Assembly: GCF_037479095.1 (NCBI RefSeq)
Contig: NZ_JBBGZW010000001.1
Location: 806,001 to 870,000, forward strand
Direction: 5' to 3'
DNA: 64,000 nucleotides
DNA from: Pantoea nemavictus
Lineage (GTDB): Bacteria > Pseudomonadota > Gammaproteobacteria > Enterobacterales > Enterobacteriaceae
Positions 30,199-38,691 of the stretch are shown piece by piece (within the stretch, counting starts at the first letter, position 1; each line of letters opens with the position of its first letter). The notes under the pieces were generated by a model that was not told where the DNA came from, did no database searches, and saw nothing but the letters and a program-made list of their open reading frames with translations. The translations under genes were made by a program, and so were the position numbers.

Positions 30199-31160
30199 TG
30201 AAAGGAAAAGTGTGTGTGTTTGGCTCGTTCAACCTCGACGTGGTGGCGGTGATGAACCGTTTCCCGATGCCCGGCGAATCGCTCACCGCCCATACCAGCA
30301 TGATGGGACCGGGCGGCAAAGGCGCCAACCAGGCGACGGCGGCGCTGCGTGCCGGGGCGCGCGTGCACTACATCGGCAAAATAGGTAATGATGACTTCGG
30401 CATGTTTGCGCGCCGTCATCTGGAAAAGACCGGTTTCGATGCCATTACCTTGTTTACCTGCAAAGAAAAACCGACTGGCAATGCGCTGATTTACGTGGCG
30501 GGCGACGATGCCGAGAACATGATTTCGGTCTATCCTGGCGCCAATACCACCGTGACCGCTGCGGAAGTGGCGCGCTGCCAACCCACGGTGGCTGCCGCCG
30601 ATATTCTGCTGGTTCAGCTGGAGAATAACCTCAGCGCTATTCAGCGCATGATCGACAATGCGCGCGCCGGCGGCACCTTTGTGATTATGAATCCGGCGCC
30701 GTGGCAGAAAGTCACGGATGCGCTGCTGGCGAAGGTGGATTTGCTGACGCCTAACAGCACCGAAGCGATGCAGCTGACTGGCGTGAAGGTAACCGACTTC
30801 ACCAGCGCGCAGCAGGCCGCAGAAGTGCTGCACCGCAAAGGCGCACGTCAGGTCATCATTACGCTGGGGATTGCGGGTGCCTTGCTCTCTGTTGCCGGAC
30901 AACAGGCATTACGTATTCCGCTGTTTCCGGCTCAGCCGCTGGATAGCACCGGCGCGGGCGATGCCTTCAATGGCGCATTGGCGGCGCGTCTCGCTTCCGG
31001 CGATGAGCTGCCGCAGGCGGCGCTGTTTGCCGCGGCTTATGCTTCGCTGTGTGTGGAGCGTTCTGGTGCGGCACACTCGATGCCCCCTTACGCAGAAGCG
31101 CTGGCCAGGTTGCAGGCGTATCCGGATTGCATCCTGGAAGCGTTGGGTGAGTGTGTTTAA
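30195..31160 (+). CDS. PfkB/ribokinase-family sugar kinase
   Basis: About 321 residues (ATGATG start at 30195; the second ATG at 30198 is equally possible). The N-terminal PfkB signature MGPGGKGANQATAALRAGA and the C-terminal catalytic DSTGAGDAFNGALA are intact, giving an active RbsK-like fold. It is the last gene of the operon, overlapping alsK. Two kinases of different folds in one operon suggest two phosphorylated intermediates or two substrates. Stronger similarity is to ribokinase than to fructokinase, but specificity is not assignable. Confidence 0.85.
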   Translation: MMKGKVCVFGSFNLDVVAVMNRFPMPGESLTAHTSMMGPGGKGANQATAALRAGARVHYIGKIGNDDFGMFARRHLEKTGFDAITLFTCKEKPTGNALIYVAGDDAENMISVYPGANTTVTAAEVARCQPTVAAADILLVQLENNLSAIQRMIDNARAGGTFVIMNPAPWQKVTDALLAKVDLLTPNSTEAMQLTGVKVTDFTSAQQAAEVLHRKGARQVIITLGIAGALLSVAGQQALRIPLFPAQPLDSTGAGDAFNGALAARLASGDELPQAALFAAAYASLCVERSGAAHSMPPYAEALARLQAYPDCILEALGECV

Positions 31161-31182
31161 GGCAAGATGGCCACACATTCCT

Positions 31183-31222
31183 GTAGCGGCGCAATTTATT
31201 GCGCGATAAATCGCGCCGCTAC
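31183..31222. repeat. Family B palindromic repeat (GTAGCGGCGC type)
   Basis: GTAGCGGCGC and GCGCCGCTAC flank TTATTGCGCGATAAAT-like inner arms, a 40-bp inverted repeat 22 bp after the last sugar-operon gene. It may serve as a 3' end stabiliser or terminator. A related pair is at 46761-46837. Confidence 0.8.
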
Positions 31223-31248
31223 GAAACTGTGCAATTTGGAGATTGTGT

Positions 31249-31827
31249 TTACGCCTGCAACCAGCCGGCGATCTGCGCATGCTGCAGCAGCATAATGGCT
31301 TTGCCATCGCGAATGCGGCCATCTTTTACCATCATCAGCGCTTCCGGGAAACTCAGCTCCAGCACGGTAATCTCTTCATCTTCGACGCCGCCGCCCTTGT
31401 TGGCACGCTGCGCATCGCTGTATTCCGCCGCGAAGAAGTGGATCAGTTCGGTTACGCCGCCCGGCGACATATAGGCTTCAAAAATTTTCTCCACTTTTCC
31501 CACTTGATAGCCGGTCTCTTCAATCGCCTCTTTACGAATGCAATCTTCCGGCGAATCGTCATCCAGCAATCCGGCACAGGTTTCAATCAGCTCGCCGCTG
31601 GTATTGCCATTAACATAGGTGGCGATGCGGAACTGGCGAACCAGCAGAACGGTATTTTTTTCAGTGTTATACAGCAGGATAGTTGCGCCGTTGCCGCGAT
31701 CGTAGACTTCGCGTTTATGACGCACGACTTCGCCGTTGTTGCGGGTGAGTTCATAGGTGAAGTTGCGCAGCACAAACCAGTTTTCTGACAACAACTTATC
31801 TTTGATGATGTTGATCTTTAACGACAT
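31249..31827 (-). CDS. nudK: GDP-mannose pyrophosphatase NudK
   Basis: Nudix hydrolase that splits GDP-mannose to mannose-1-phosphate and GMP. The Nudix box is present at about 86-107 with the core KEAIEETGY, and the flanking segments [27 protein letters not shown] and GGGVEDEEI are nearly the same as E. coli NudK. It is 192 residues against 191 in E. coli. Upstream is a 147-bp gap with a family A repeat, then the napC end. Confidence 0.95.
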   Translation of the reverse strand: MSLKINIIKDKLLSENWFVLRNFTYELTRNNGEVVRHKREVYDRGNGATILLYNTEKNTVLLVRQFRIATYVNGNTSGELIETCAGLLDDDSPEDCIRKEAIEETGYQVGKVEKIFEAYMSPGGVTELIHFFAAEYSDAQRANKGGGVEDEEITVLELSFPEALMMVKDGRIRDGKAIMLLQHAQIAGWLQA

Positions 31828-31925
31828 AGCCGCTCCACTGCAGATTTGAGGGAGCCTGAGATAATAGGCCGAAGCGGTACGGAAAACTATCTGAATTGTG
31901 AGGTTGGACGTTTGATAAAAAACCA

Positions 31926-31951
31926 GGTCGCCATAAATGGCGACCCTACGG
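31926..31951. repeat. Family A palindromic repeat between nudK and napC
   Basis: GGTCGCCAT-AA-ATGGCGACC followed by CTACGG. A perfect 9-bp-arm palindrome in the gap between the nudK start and the napC end. Confidence 0.8.
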
Positions 31952-31974
31952 TTGAAGCTTGCACGGTTTACCTA

Positions 31975-32559
31975 TTAAAAACCGTTGGGCTGGTCTTTCA
32001 TATCCGGCAAATGGTGGGCAATGCCTTTATGGCAATCGATACAGGTTTTCCCTTCCTCAATGGCTTTGGTGTGCATCTTCGCCGCCACGGTTTTCTGCGC
32101 GGTTAAATCCATATAATCGAAGTTGTGGCAGTTACGACACTCCTGCGAGTTGTTGTTTTGCATCCTGCGCCATTCGTTTCTCGCCAGCTCAATGCGATGA
32201 TCCTCGAACTTTTGCGGCGTATCAATGATGCCGAAAATCTTGGCGTACACCTCTTTGCTCGCCTGAATTTTACGCAACATCTTCGGGCCCCACTCGTGCG
32301 GCACGTGACAATCCGGACAGGTGGCACGCACGCCGCTGCGGTTGTTGTAGTGCACCGTCTGCATATACTCCTGGTAGACGTTATTGCGCATCTCATGGCA
32401 GCCAATACAGAACTGCTCGCGGTTGGTCATCTCCATCGCGGTGTTGAAGCCGCCCCAGAAAATAATGCCGCCGGCAAAGCCCAGAATCAGCAGCGTGCCC
32501 AGCGCCAGACGGCTTGGACGTCGCCACCAGCGCCAGATGCGCAGAAGTTTCTCTTTCAT
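31975..32559 (-). CDS. napC: Periplasmic nitrate reductase, quinol-oxidising cytochrome NapC
   Basis: Membrane-anchored tetrahaem cytochrome that takes electrons from quinol and gives them to NapB/NapA. One N-terminal membrane helix (LALGTLLILGFAGGIIFW) and four CxxCH motifs (CIGCH, CPDCH, CRNCH, CIDCH) are visible. The start at 32559 is chosen because GAGGA lies 5 bp upstream; ATG 32562 leaves no room for a ribosome site. The 194 residues compare with 200 in E. coli. It is the last gene of napFDABC. Confidence 0.95.
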   Translation of the reverse strand: MKEKLLRIWRWWRRPSRLALGTLLILGFAGGIIFWGGFNTAMEMTNREQFCIGCHEMRNNVYQEYMQTVHYNNRSGVRATCPDCHVPHEWGPKMLRKIQASKEVYAKIFGIIDTPQKFEDHRIELARNEWRRMQNNNSQECRNCHNFDYMDLTAQKTVAAKMHTKAIEEGKTCIDCHKGIAHHLPDMKDQPNGF

Positions 32560-32566
32560 CATTTCC

Positions 32567-32998
32567 TCACTTACCGAAGCCATCAGCCGGTTTGAAGGTG
32601 TTCTCCACCACCGGCTTAGCATCGGTTTGCGGCACGTGACACTGCAGGCAGAAGTAGCGACGCGGCGATACGGTGCTGCTCACCAAACCATCGCGATCGG
32701 TGAAGTGCGTTGGGCTAACGCGCGGCGCGCCGGTGGTGAGGTAGCTCTGCGTGCCGTGGCACTGCAGGCAGCGGTTAACGTTTTTCGTCACCTGATAGCC
32801 ATCCACGCTATGCGGGATAACCGGCGGCTGATTCACGTAGTTGAGCGGCTTACGGCTCTGCTCTTTGGGCTGATGAATGGTGCCCTGCTGCGTAGCGGTC
32901 ACTTCCGGTGACTGATTGAGATCGACGCCGTTATTAGCGTAGACCGTGCCGCCGAGCATCAGGGCGGCCAACGTAACGAGTGTGATTAAGGGTTTCAT
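32567..32998 (-). CDS. napB: Periplasmic nitrate reductase, dihaem cytochrome NapB
   Basis: 143-residue electron-transfer subunit with a signal peptide (about 1-21, ending VYA) and two CxxCH motifs, both CLQCH, that bind c-type haem. It directly follows napA with an 11-bp gap. In E. coli napG and napH stand between napA and napB; here nothing does. Confidence 0.95.
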   Translation of the reverse strand: MKPLITLVTLAALMLGGTVYANNGVDLNQSPEVTATQQGTIHQPKEQSRKPLNYVNQPPVIPHSVDGYQVTKNVNRCLQCHGTQSYLTTGAPRVSPTHFTDRDGLVSSTVSPRRYFCLQCHVPQTDAKPVVENTFKPADGFGK

Positions 32999-33009
32999 TG
33001 CATCCTGCC

Positions 33010-35496
33010 TTAAATTTTAACCAGCTTGACGGCGCATTTTTTGTAATCGGTCTGCTTCGATAGCGGATCGGTAGCATCCAGGGTGACGTTATTCGCCAGC
33101 ACGCCGGCATCGAAGAACGGCATAAACACCAGGCCTTTTGGCGGCTGATTACGACCGCGCGTTTCGACGGTGGCAATGGTTTCACCACGGCGTGACACCA
33201 CGCGAACCTTTTCACCGCGACGGAAATTGCGATCTTTGGCATCAAGCGGATGGATATAGAGTAGCGCCTGCGGCACCGCACGGTGCAGTTCAGGTACGCG
33301 ACGCGTCATGGTGCCGGTGTGCCAATGCTCCAGCACGCGGCCGGTACAGAACCACAGATCGAACTCGTCATCCGGTGATTCCGCTGGCGCTTCGTACGGC
33401 AGGGCGAAAATGGTCGCTTTGCCATCCGGCTTGCCGTAGAAACGCACACCTTCACCGGCTTTAACGTAGCTGTCGTAACCTTCGCGATAGCGCCAGCGCG
33501 TCTCTTTGCCGTCAACCACCGGCCAGCGCAGACCACGCGCTTCGTGGTAAGCATCAAACGGGGCGAGATCGTGGCCGTGACCCCGACCAAAGCTGGCGTA
33601 CTCTTCGAACAAGCCTTTCTGGATATAGAAGCCGAACTCGCGGGCTTCGTCATTCAGTCGATCATCCGCCACTTCGCTCAGCGGGAACTGGTTGACCTGG
33701 CCGTTGGCGTACAGCACGTCAAACAGTGTTTTGTCGCGCAGTTCCGGATGCTGCTCAATCAGCGCTTGCGGCCAGACTTCAGAGACGTTGAAACGTTTGG
33801 AGAAGTTCACCAGCTGCCACAGATCGGATTTCGCCTCGCCCGGCGCCTTCACCTGCTGATGCCAGAACTGGGTACGACGCTCGGCGTTGCCATAGGCGCC
33901 CTCTTTCTCTACCCACATGGCGGTAGGCAGAATCAGATCGGCTGACAGCGCGCTCACGGTTGGATAGGGATCGGACACGACAATGAAGTTGCGCTCATCG
34001 CGCCAGCCCGGCATACGCTCCTGCGTCAGGTTCGGACCGGCCTGCATGTTGTTGTTGCACATCACCCAGTAAGCGTTGAGCTTGCCATCTTTCAGCGCGC
34101 GATCCTGCGCTACGGCGTGCAAACCAATTTTGGCGGGCACGGTGCCCTGCGGCAGCTTCCACAGCTTCTCGGCAGTGGCGCGGTGTTTGTCATTATTGAC
34201 CACCATGTCAGCTGGCAAGCGGTGCGAGAAAGTACCGACTTCACGCGCCGTGCCGCACGCCGACGGCTGACCGGTGAGCGAGAACGGACCGGTGCCCGGA
34301 CGCGAAATTTTGCCGGTTAATAAGTGCAGGTTGTAGCACAGATTATTGGCCCACACGCCGCGCGTATGCTGGTTGAAGCCCATGGTCCAGTACGACACCA
34401 CGTTAACTTTTGGATCGGCATACAGTTGCGCCAGCGCGATCAGCTGATCCTGCTCGACGCCGCTCATTTCGCTGGCTTTTTCGACCGTGTACTCCGAGAC
34501 AAATTTGGCAAATTCATCAAAGCTCATTGGCGTCGATTCGCCGCTGTCGGGGTTTTTCGCCGCAGCCTGGCGCGGATCGGTTGGACGTAAGCCGTAGCCG
34601 ATGTCGGTCACGCCTTTGCGCAGCGTCACGTGATTCTGCAGGAAGGCTTTATCGACCTTGTTGTTCTGAATAATGTAGTTGGCGATAAAGTTGAGGATCG
34701 CCAGATCGCTCTGCGGCGTGAACACCATGCCATTATCGGCCAGCTCAAAGCTGCGATGACGATAGGTGGAAAGCACTGCGACTTTGACATTGTCACTGCT
34801 GAGACGACGCGCCGTAATGCGTGACCAGAGGATCGGATGCATCTCGGCCATGTTGGAGCCCCACAGCACAAAGGCGTCGGCCTGCTCGATATCGTCATAG
34901 CAGCCCATCGGCTCATCCATGCCGAAGGTGCGCATAAAGCCCACCACCGCCGAAGCCATGCAGTGACGCGCATTCGGATCGAGGTTGTTGGTGCGGAAAC
35001 CGGCTTTCATCAGCTTGGATGCGGCGTAGCCTTCCCACACCGTCCACTGGCCAGAACCGAACATGCCAACCGAATCCGGGCCGTTGGCTTTCAGCGCGGC
35101 TTTAAACTTCTCTTCCATAATATCGAAGGCCTGATCCCAGCTCACCGGGGTGAATTCGCCATCTTTAGCAAATTTACCGTCGGTCATGCGTAACAACGGC
35201 TGAGTCAGACGATCTTTTCCATACATGATCTTCGGCAGGAAATAGCCTTTGATGCAGTTCAGACCCCGGTTCACTTCTGCTTGCGGGTCGCCCTGCGAGG
35301 CCACCACGCGGCCATCCTGGGTACCAACAAGCACGCCGCAGCCGGTGCCGCAGAATCGGCATGGCGCTTTTTCCCAGCGTATCGGTGCAGCCAACGACGT
35401 AGCGGCTTTGGTGACGGTGGGAATGGTGAGTCCTGCAGCCGTGGCAGCAGCCGCCGCCGCATTGGCCTTCATAAAATCACGACGACTTATGCTCAT
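33010..35496 (-). CDS. napA: Periplasmic nitrate reductase catalytic subunit NapA
   Basis: Molybdenum enzyme (828 residues) reducing nitrate to nitrite in the periplasm. The Tat signal SRRDFMK is at the N-terminus with a hydrophobic Ala-rich stretch. The [4Fe-4S] motif [10 protein letters not shown] (about 44-53) is followed by the fourth cysteine in LNCIKGYFL. The Mo-bis-MGD binding region ([11 protein letters not shown], with the Mo-ligand Cys) is intact. Its ATG overlaps napD by 4 bp. NapD binds the Tat signal before export. Confidence 0.97.
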   Translation of the reverse strand: MSISRRDFMKANAAAAAATAAGLTIPTVTKAATSLAAPIRWEKAPCRFCGTGCGVLVGTQDGRVVASQGDPQAEVNRGLNCIKGYFLPKIMYGKDRLTQPLLRMTDGKFAKDGEFTPVSWDQAFDIMEEKFKAALKANGPDSVGMFGSGQWTVWEGYAASKLMKAGFRTNNLDPNARHCMASAVVGFMRTFGMDEPMGCYDDIEQADAFVLWGSNMAEMHPILWSRITARRLSSDNVKVAVLSTYRHRSFELADNGMVFTPQSDLAILNFIANYIIQNNKVDKAFLQNHVTLRKGVTDIGYGLRPTDPRQAAAKNPDSGESTPMSFDEFAKFVSEYTVEKASEMSGVEQDQLIALAQLYADPKVNVVSYWTMGFNQHTRGVWANNLCYNLHLLTGKISRPGTGPFSLTGQPSACGTAREVGTFSHRLPADMVVNNDKHRATAEKLWKLPQGTVPAKIGLHAVAQDRALKDGKLNAYWVMCNNNMQAGPNLTQERMPGWRDERNFIVVSDPYPTVSALSADLILPTAMWVEKEGAYGNAERRTQFWHQQVKAPGEAKSDLWQLVNFSKRFNVSEVWPQALIEQHPELRDKTLFDVLYANGQVNQFPLSEVADDRLNDEAREFGFYIQKGLFEEYASFGRGHGHDLAPFDAYHEARGLRWPVVDGKETRWRYREGYDSYVKAGEGVRFYGKPDGKATIFALPYEAPAESPDDEFDLWFCTGRVLEHWHTGTMTRRVPELHRAVPQALLYIHPLDAKDRNFRRGEKVRVVSRRGETIATVETRGRNQPPKGLVFMPFFDAGVLANNVTLDATDPLSKQTDYKKCAVKLVKI

Positions 35497-35771
35497 GATG
35501 CTTCCTTACAAGGTTCTTCAATTTCGTCCTGCTGGTGATACACCAGCGATACCGCTAACACGCCAGCGATGTTGCGGCTCTCTTCAATATTGCGCAGCAG
35601 CGCGGCGCTATCTGCCGCACCGAGTGTCACCGCCAGCGTGCCGCGTGCGGCGTCTTCGGCCGCAATGTCGCAATCGGCAAAGGCCAGCAGCGCACGTTTT
35701 ACGCTGGGAATCGACGCCGGTCGCGCCTGAATCACCAGGCCGCAAACGTGCCAACTGTTTTCATGGTTCAT
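35493..35771 (-). CDS. napD: NapA maturation chaperone NapD
   Basis: 92-residue cytoplasmic chaperone that binds the NapA Tat peptide. The sequence ([21 protein letters not shown]) fits the NapD family. Start overlaps napF by 11 bp, stop overlaps napA. Confidence 0.93.
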   Translation of the reverse strand: MNHENSWHVCGLVIQARPASIPSVKRALLAFADCDIAAEDAARGTLAVTLGAADSAALLRNIEESRNIAGVLAVSLVYHQQDEIEEPCKEAS

Positions 35772-36231
35772 GATGTAATCCTGTGGCTGAAACCGGACAT
35801 GGCGCGATACACGCGCCGCAACCGGTGCAGTGCTGCGGTAAGGTTTCAGGCTGTGCGATGCCGTTGGGCATCAGTTGGAAACGAATAGCTTGCTGCTCAC
35901 AACTCTCCTGACAGCTGCGGCAATTCACGCCGAGCAGAGTGATGCAGCGATTGTCGATGCGAATACGCTGGGGAAAGGGTGCGGTATTACGTGCGTTGAA
36001 CAGCGGCTGTGGACAGATTTCCACGCAGGCCGCGCAGAAGGTGCATTCGCCCTGCATAAAATCGAGGTGCGGCTCTTCTGCGCGATTAAGGCGGATAATG
36101 TGGGTTTCGCAGGCAGCCACGCATTTACCGCAGCCGTCACACCCTTTCTCTCCCCGCCACCACGGCAAAGCAATGACGTCAGCAGACGCTACGCGCTGCC
36201 CGGTAAAGAGTTCACGTCGCGACAGCGCCAT
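35761..36231 (-). CDS. napF: Ferredoxin-type protein NapF
   Basis: 156-residue iron-sulfur protein with three CxxCxxCxxxC-type clusters (CDGCGKCVAACE, CTFCAACVEICP and CTGCGACIAPCP). It assists NapA maturation in the cytoplasm. It is the first nap gene, so the promoter lies in the 36232-36340 region. The order is F-D-A-B-C. Confidence 0.95.
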   Translation of the reverse strand: MALSRRELFTGQRVASADVIALPWWRGEKGCDGCGKCVAACETHIIRLNRAEEPHLDFMQGECTFCAACVEICPQPLFNARNTAPFPQRIRIDNRCITLLGVNCRSCQESCEQQAIRFQLMPNGIAQPETLPQHCTGCGACIAPCPVSATGLHHEP

Positions 36232-36297
36232 CGGTTCACCTTAAACGGAGGAAAGAGAGATGGTGCGTAAAATAACCTGACGCTAATGAGGGCTATA

Positions 36298-36333
36298 TCA
36301 CCCCAAAGGGTTAAATCCCGATGTGGGATCAAG
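36298..36333 (-). promoter_or_regulatory. Candidate NarP and FNR sites for napF
   Basis: TCACCCCAAAGGGTTA (36298-36313) is a 7-2-7 style inverted repeat near the NarP/NarL box TACYYMT. TTGATCCCACATCG read on the minus strand (36320-36333) resembles an imperfect FNR box TTGAT-N4-ATCAA. Neither is a full match. The place, about 70-100 bp before napF, and the nearby narQP genes support the idea. Confidence 0.4.
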
Positions 36334-36348
36334 GGAAGGTGAATTGAA

Positions 36349-36375
36349 ATAAAAACGGGGGCCAAAAGGCCCCCG
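36349..36375 (-). terminator. ansP terminator
   Basis: Perfect 8-bp stem CGGGGGCC / GGCCCCCG with a 4-base loop, followed on the minus strand by TTTTTA. It lies 20 bp after the ansP stop and separates ansP from the nap promoter. Confidence 0.88.
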
Positions 36376-36394
36376 CAGATGAGAATGGCTACGA

Positions 36395-37897
36395 TTAACG
36401 CGCGTTATCGTCCGCCAGCGTTGGCGCTGCATCATCCTGATCGTCAGCATGATGTTCATGCTCTTTCATCGCTTCAGCATTGACGCGTTTACGTACGCCA
36501 AACCAACCCAGCACCAGCACCACGGCAATCAGCGGGATCGATGCAATGGTATAAGTGCCGTTCGGATAATCGAATGCCATCAGCACCAATACGCTCACCA
36601 GGAACAGCAGCGTTAGCCACGAGGTGAACGGTGCCCACGGCAGTTTGAAGCTGACATCTTCCGCCTTGCCCTCTTTAATCGCCTTGCGCAGACGCATCTG
36701 GCACACCACGATAAAGCCCCACGACGAGATGATGCCGAGTGATGCTACGTTCAGTACGATTTCAAACACCTGCGACGGCACGTAGTAGTTCAGCACCACG
36801 CCGATAACGTAAACGGCAATGGTCACCAGGATACCGGCAAACGGCACCTGCTGTTTGCTCATCTTCGACATGAACTGTGGCGCAGATCCGCCCATCGACA
36901 TCGAACGCAGAATACGCCCGGTAGAGTAGAGGCCTGAGTTGAGGCTCGACAGCGCGGCGCTCAGCACCACGATGTTCATTACGCTACCAATATAAGGCAC
37001 GCCGAGTTTGGAGAAGAAAGTCACGAACGGACTTTGTCCCGCCTGATAAGCATTCCACGGCAGCAGCAACACCAGCAGCACTACGGAGCCAACGTAGAAC
37101 AGACCGATACGCCAGATAACACTGTTAATGGCTTTCGGCAGCATGGTTTTGGGATCTTTACACTCCCCCGCCGCCGTCCCTACCAGCTCAATCGAGGCGA
37201 AGGCGAATACGACGCCCTGCACCAGCACCAGCGCGGGCAGCAAGCCATGCGGGAAGAAACCGCCGTTATCGGTGATCAGATGGAAGCCGGTGGTGTTGCC
37301 GTCCAGCGGTTTACCGGTACCGAGGAACACCACACCCACGATCAGGAACACCACGATAGCCAGCACTTTCACCAGGGCGAACCAGAACTCCATTTCGGCA
37401 AACCACTTCACGCCAATCATGTTCATGGTACCGACAATCGCCAGCGCGCCGAGGGCAAACACCCACTGCGGTACATCGCCAAACGCGCCCCAATAGTGCA
37501 TGTAGAGCGCGACCGCGGTGATATCAACGATACCGGTCATCGCCCAGTTAACGAAGTACATCCAGCCCGCAACGTATGACGCTTTTTCCCCAAGGAATTC
37601 ACGCGCATAAGAGACAAAGCTGCCGCTGGAAGGACGGTGTAACACCAGTTCGCCCAGCGCACGGAGGATAAAGAAGGAGAAGATACCGCACACCAGATAA
37701 ACCAGTGCCAGTGCCGGACCGGCCATTTGCAGGCGCGCGCCAGCACCGAGGAACAGACCGGTACCGATAGCACCGCCGATGGCGATCATTTGTACCTGAC
37801 GATTACCCATAGCTTTGTGGTAACCGCTGTCGTGAGAGTTGAGCCAGCGTCTTTTCGCAGCGCGTTGTTCGGCTGCGGTTTTTTTAGTTGATTTCAT
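36395..37897 (-). CDS. ansP: L-asparagine permease
   Basis: Amino-acid/proton symporter of the APC family, 500 residues, with 12 membrane segments. The motif IAIGGAIGTGLFLGAGARL is the APC signature. RILRSMSMGGSAPQFM, KWFAEMEFWFALVKV and the long stretch NTTGFHLITDNGGFFPHGLL are nearly the same as E. coli AnsP. The ATG at 37897 follows AGGATAGCT; an upstream in-frame ATG at 37924 has no such site. In E. coli the gene lies elsewhere, so it is moved here beside nap. Confidence 0.95.
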   Translation of the reverse strand: MKSTKKTAAEQRAAKRRWLNSHDSGYHKAMGNRQVQMIAIGGAIGTGLFLGAGARLQMAGPALALVYLVCGIFSFFILRALGELVLHRPSSGSFVSYAREFLGEKASYVAGWMYFVNWAMTGIVDITAVALYMHYWGAFGDVPQWVFALGALAIVGTMNMIGVKWFAEMEFWFALVKVLAIVVFLIVGVVFLGTGKPLDGNTTGFHLITDNGGFFPHGLLPALVLVQGVVFAFASIELVGTAAGECKDPKTMLPKAINSVIWRIGLFYVGSVVLLVLLLPWNAYQAGQSPFVTFFSKLGVPYIGSVMNIVVLSAALSSLNSGLYSTGRILRSMSMGGSAPQFMSKMSKQQVPFAGILVTIAVYVIGVVLNYYVPSQVFEIVLNVASLGIISSWGFIVVCQMRLRKAIKEGKAEDVSFKLPWAPFTSWLTLLFLVSVLVLMAFDYPNGTYTIASIPLIAVVLVLGWFGVRKRVNAEAMKEHEHHADDQDDAAPTLADDNAR

Positions 37898-38112
37898 AGC
37901 TATCCTGTTTGTCCTGACCATCAATCACCGCCTAACCAAACGATTGCGTATGGCGGTGCGAAATGGGGTAAAACCCGGTGCCAGCGCGGCGGAACGATGT
38001 CGCGAGACGGGGCGGGAATTTACGGCGATGAATCCTACCCGTTCTGCATGAACGAAGCAAAAAATACCGCCAGGCTGCACGAGTTGAATTGTAATAATCC
38101 GTCGCGGTGCAC
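37898..38112. other. Intergenic region upstream of ansP
   Basis: 215 bp with no gene between the ansP start and the DUF1471-gene terminator. It should hold the ansP promoter. No binding site could be named. Confidence 0.4.
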
Positions 38113-38139
38113 AAAAAAACCGGCCAGAGGGCTGGCCGG
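38113..38139 (-). terminator. Terminator of the DUF1471 gene
   Basis: Stem CCGGCCA / TGGCCGG with a 6-base loop, followed on the minus strand by seven T. Confidence 0.88.
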
Positions 38140-38175
38140 AAAAGGGATTGCTACAGGGATAACTACTGGAGGGAA

Positions 38176-38448
38176 TTAACGGTAAATCTCTGCGGTGCCG
38201 CTCCACAGGCTGGAATCGCCTGGGTTTTGCACACCGATAACGCGATAGTGGCTGGCACCTTGCTCTTCTGCTTTTTGCGACAAATGGCGTGTTGCATCAT
38301 CCAGCGAACCGCGCACGCCGCTTATGGAAACGGTGCCCGCGCTTTGCAGGTTTTGTGCCTGAGTGGCGCTCAGTGGATCGGCTGCCAGCGTCGAGAAACT
38401 TGCGGTGGCAAGCAGTGCAGCAGTCAGAACGGCATAACGTGTCTTCAT
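38176..38448 (-). CDS. DUF1471 (YhcN/BhsA/McbA) small periplasmic protein
   Basis: 90-residue protein with a signal peptide ending SFSTLAA (about 23) and a single DUF1471 domain: VSISGVRGSLDDATRHLSQKAEEQG then SHYRVIGV and WSGTAEIYR, the family's typical ending. Members answer to stress, metals and biofilm conditions; this gene's role is unknown. The ATG at 38448 is preceded by CAGGAGCATCTC. The longer frame to 38646 is not supported. It has its own terminator and faces away from narQ. Confidence 0.9.
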   Translation of the reverse strand: MKTRYAVLTAALLATASFSTLAADPLSATQAQNLQSAGTVSISGVRGSLDDATRHLSQKAEEQGASHYRVIGVQNPGDSSLWSGTAEIYR

Positions 38449-38691
38449 GAGATGCTCCTGTTGTCTTCCGTAGGGTTTAAGCGTGACAGGACTGATTATC
38501 ACGCACGCAATGAAAACCAGGTTGAGCATGCGGTAAAGCCGTTCAATAATTCGCCAGCTAACCGCGAGTTTTCCAGGGAAAGGTAAAGAGAACTGGTTTT
38601 CTCTGCTAAAAGTAACCTGATGTGACGAGATCTGACTCGCCGTCACCGCGCGGCTGCCCTATAATCCCCCGCTCTTAAAAGGGTTATTACC

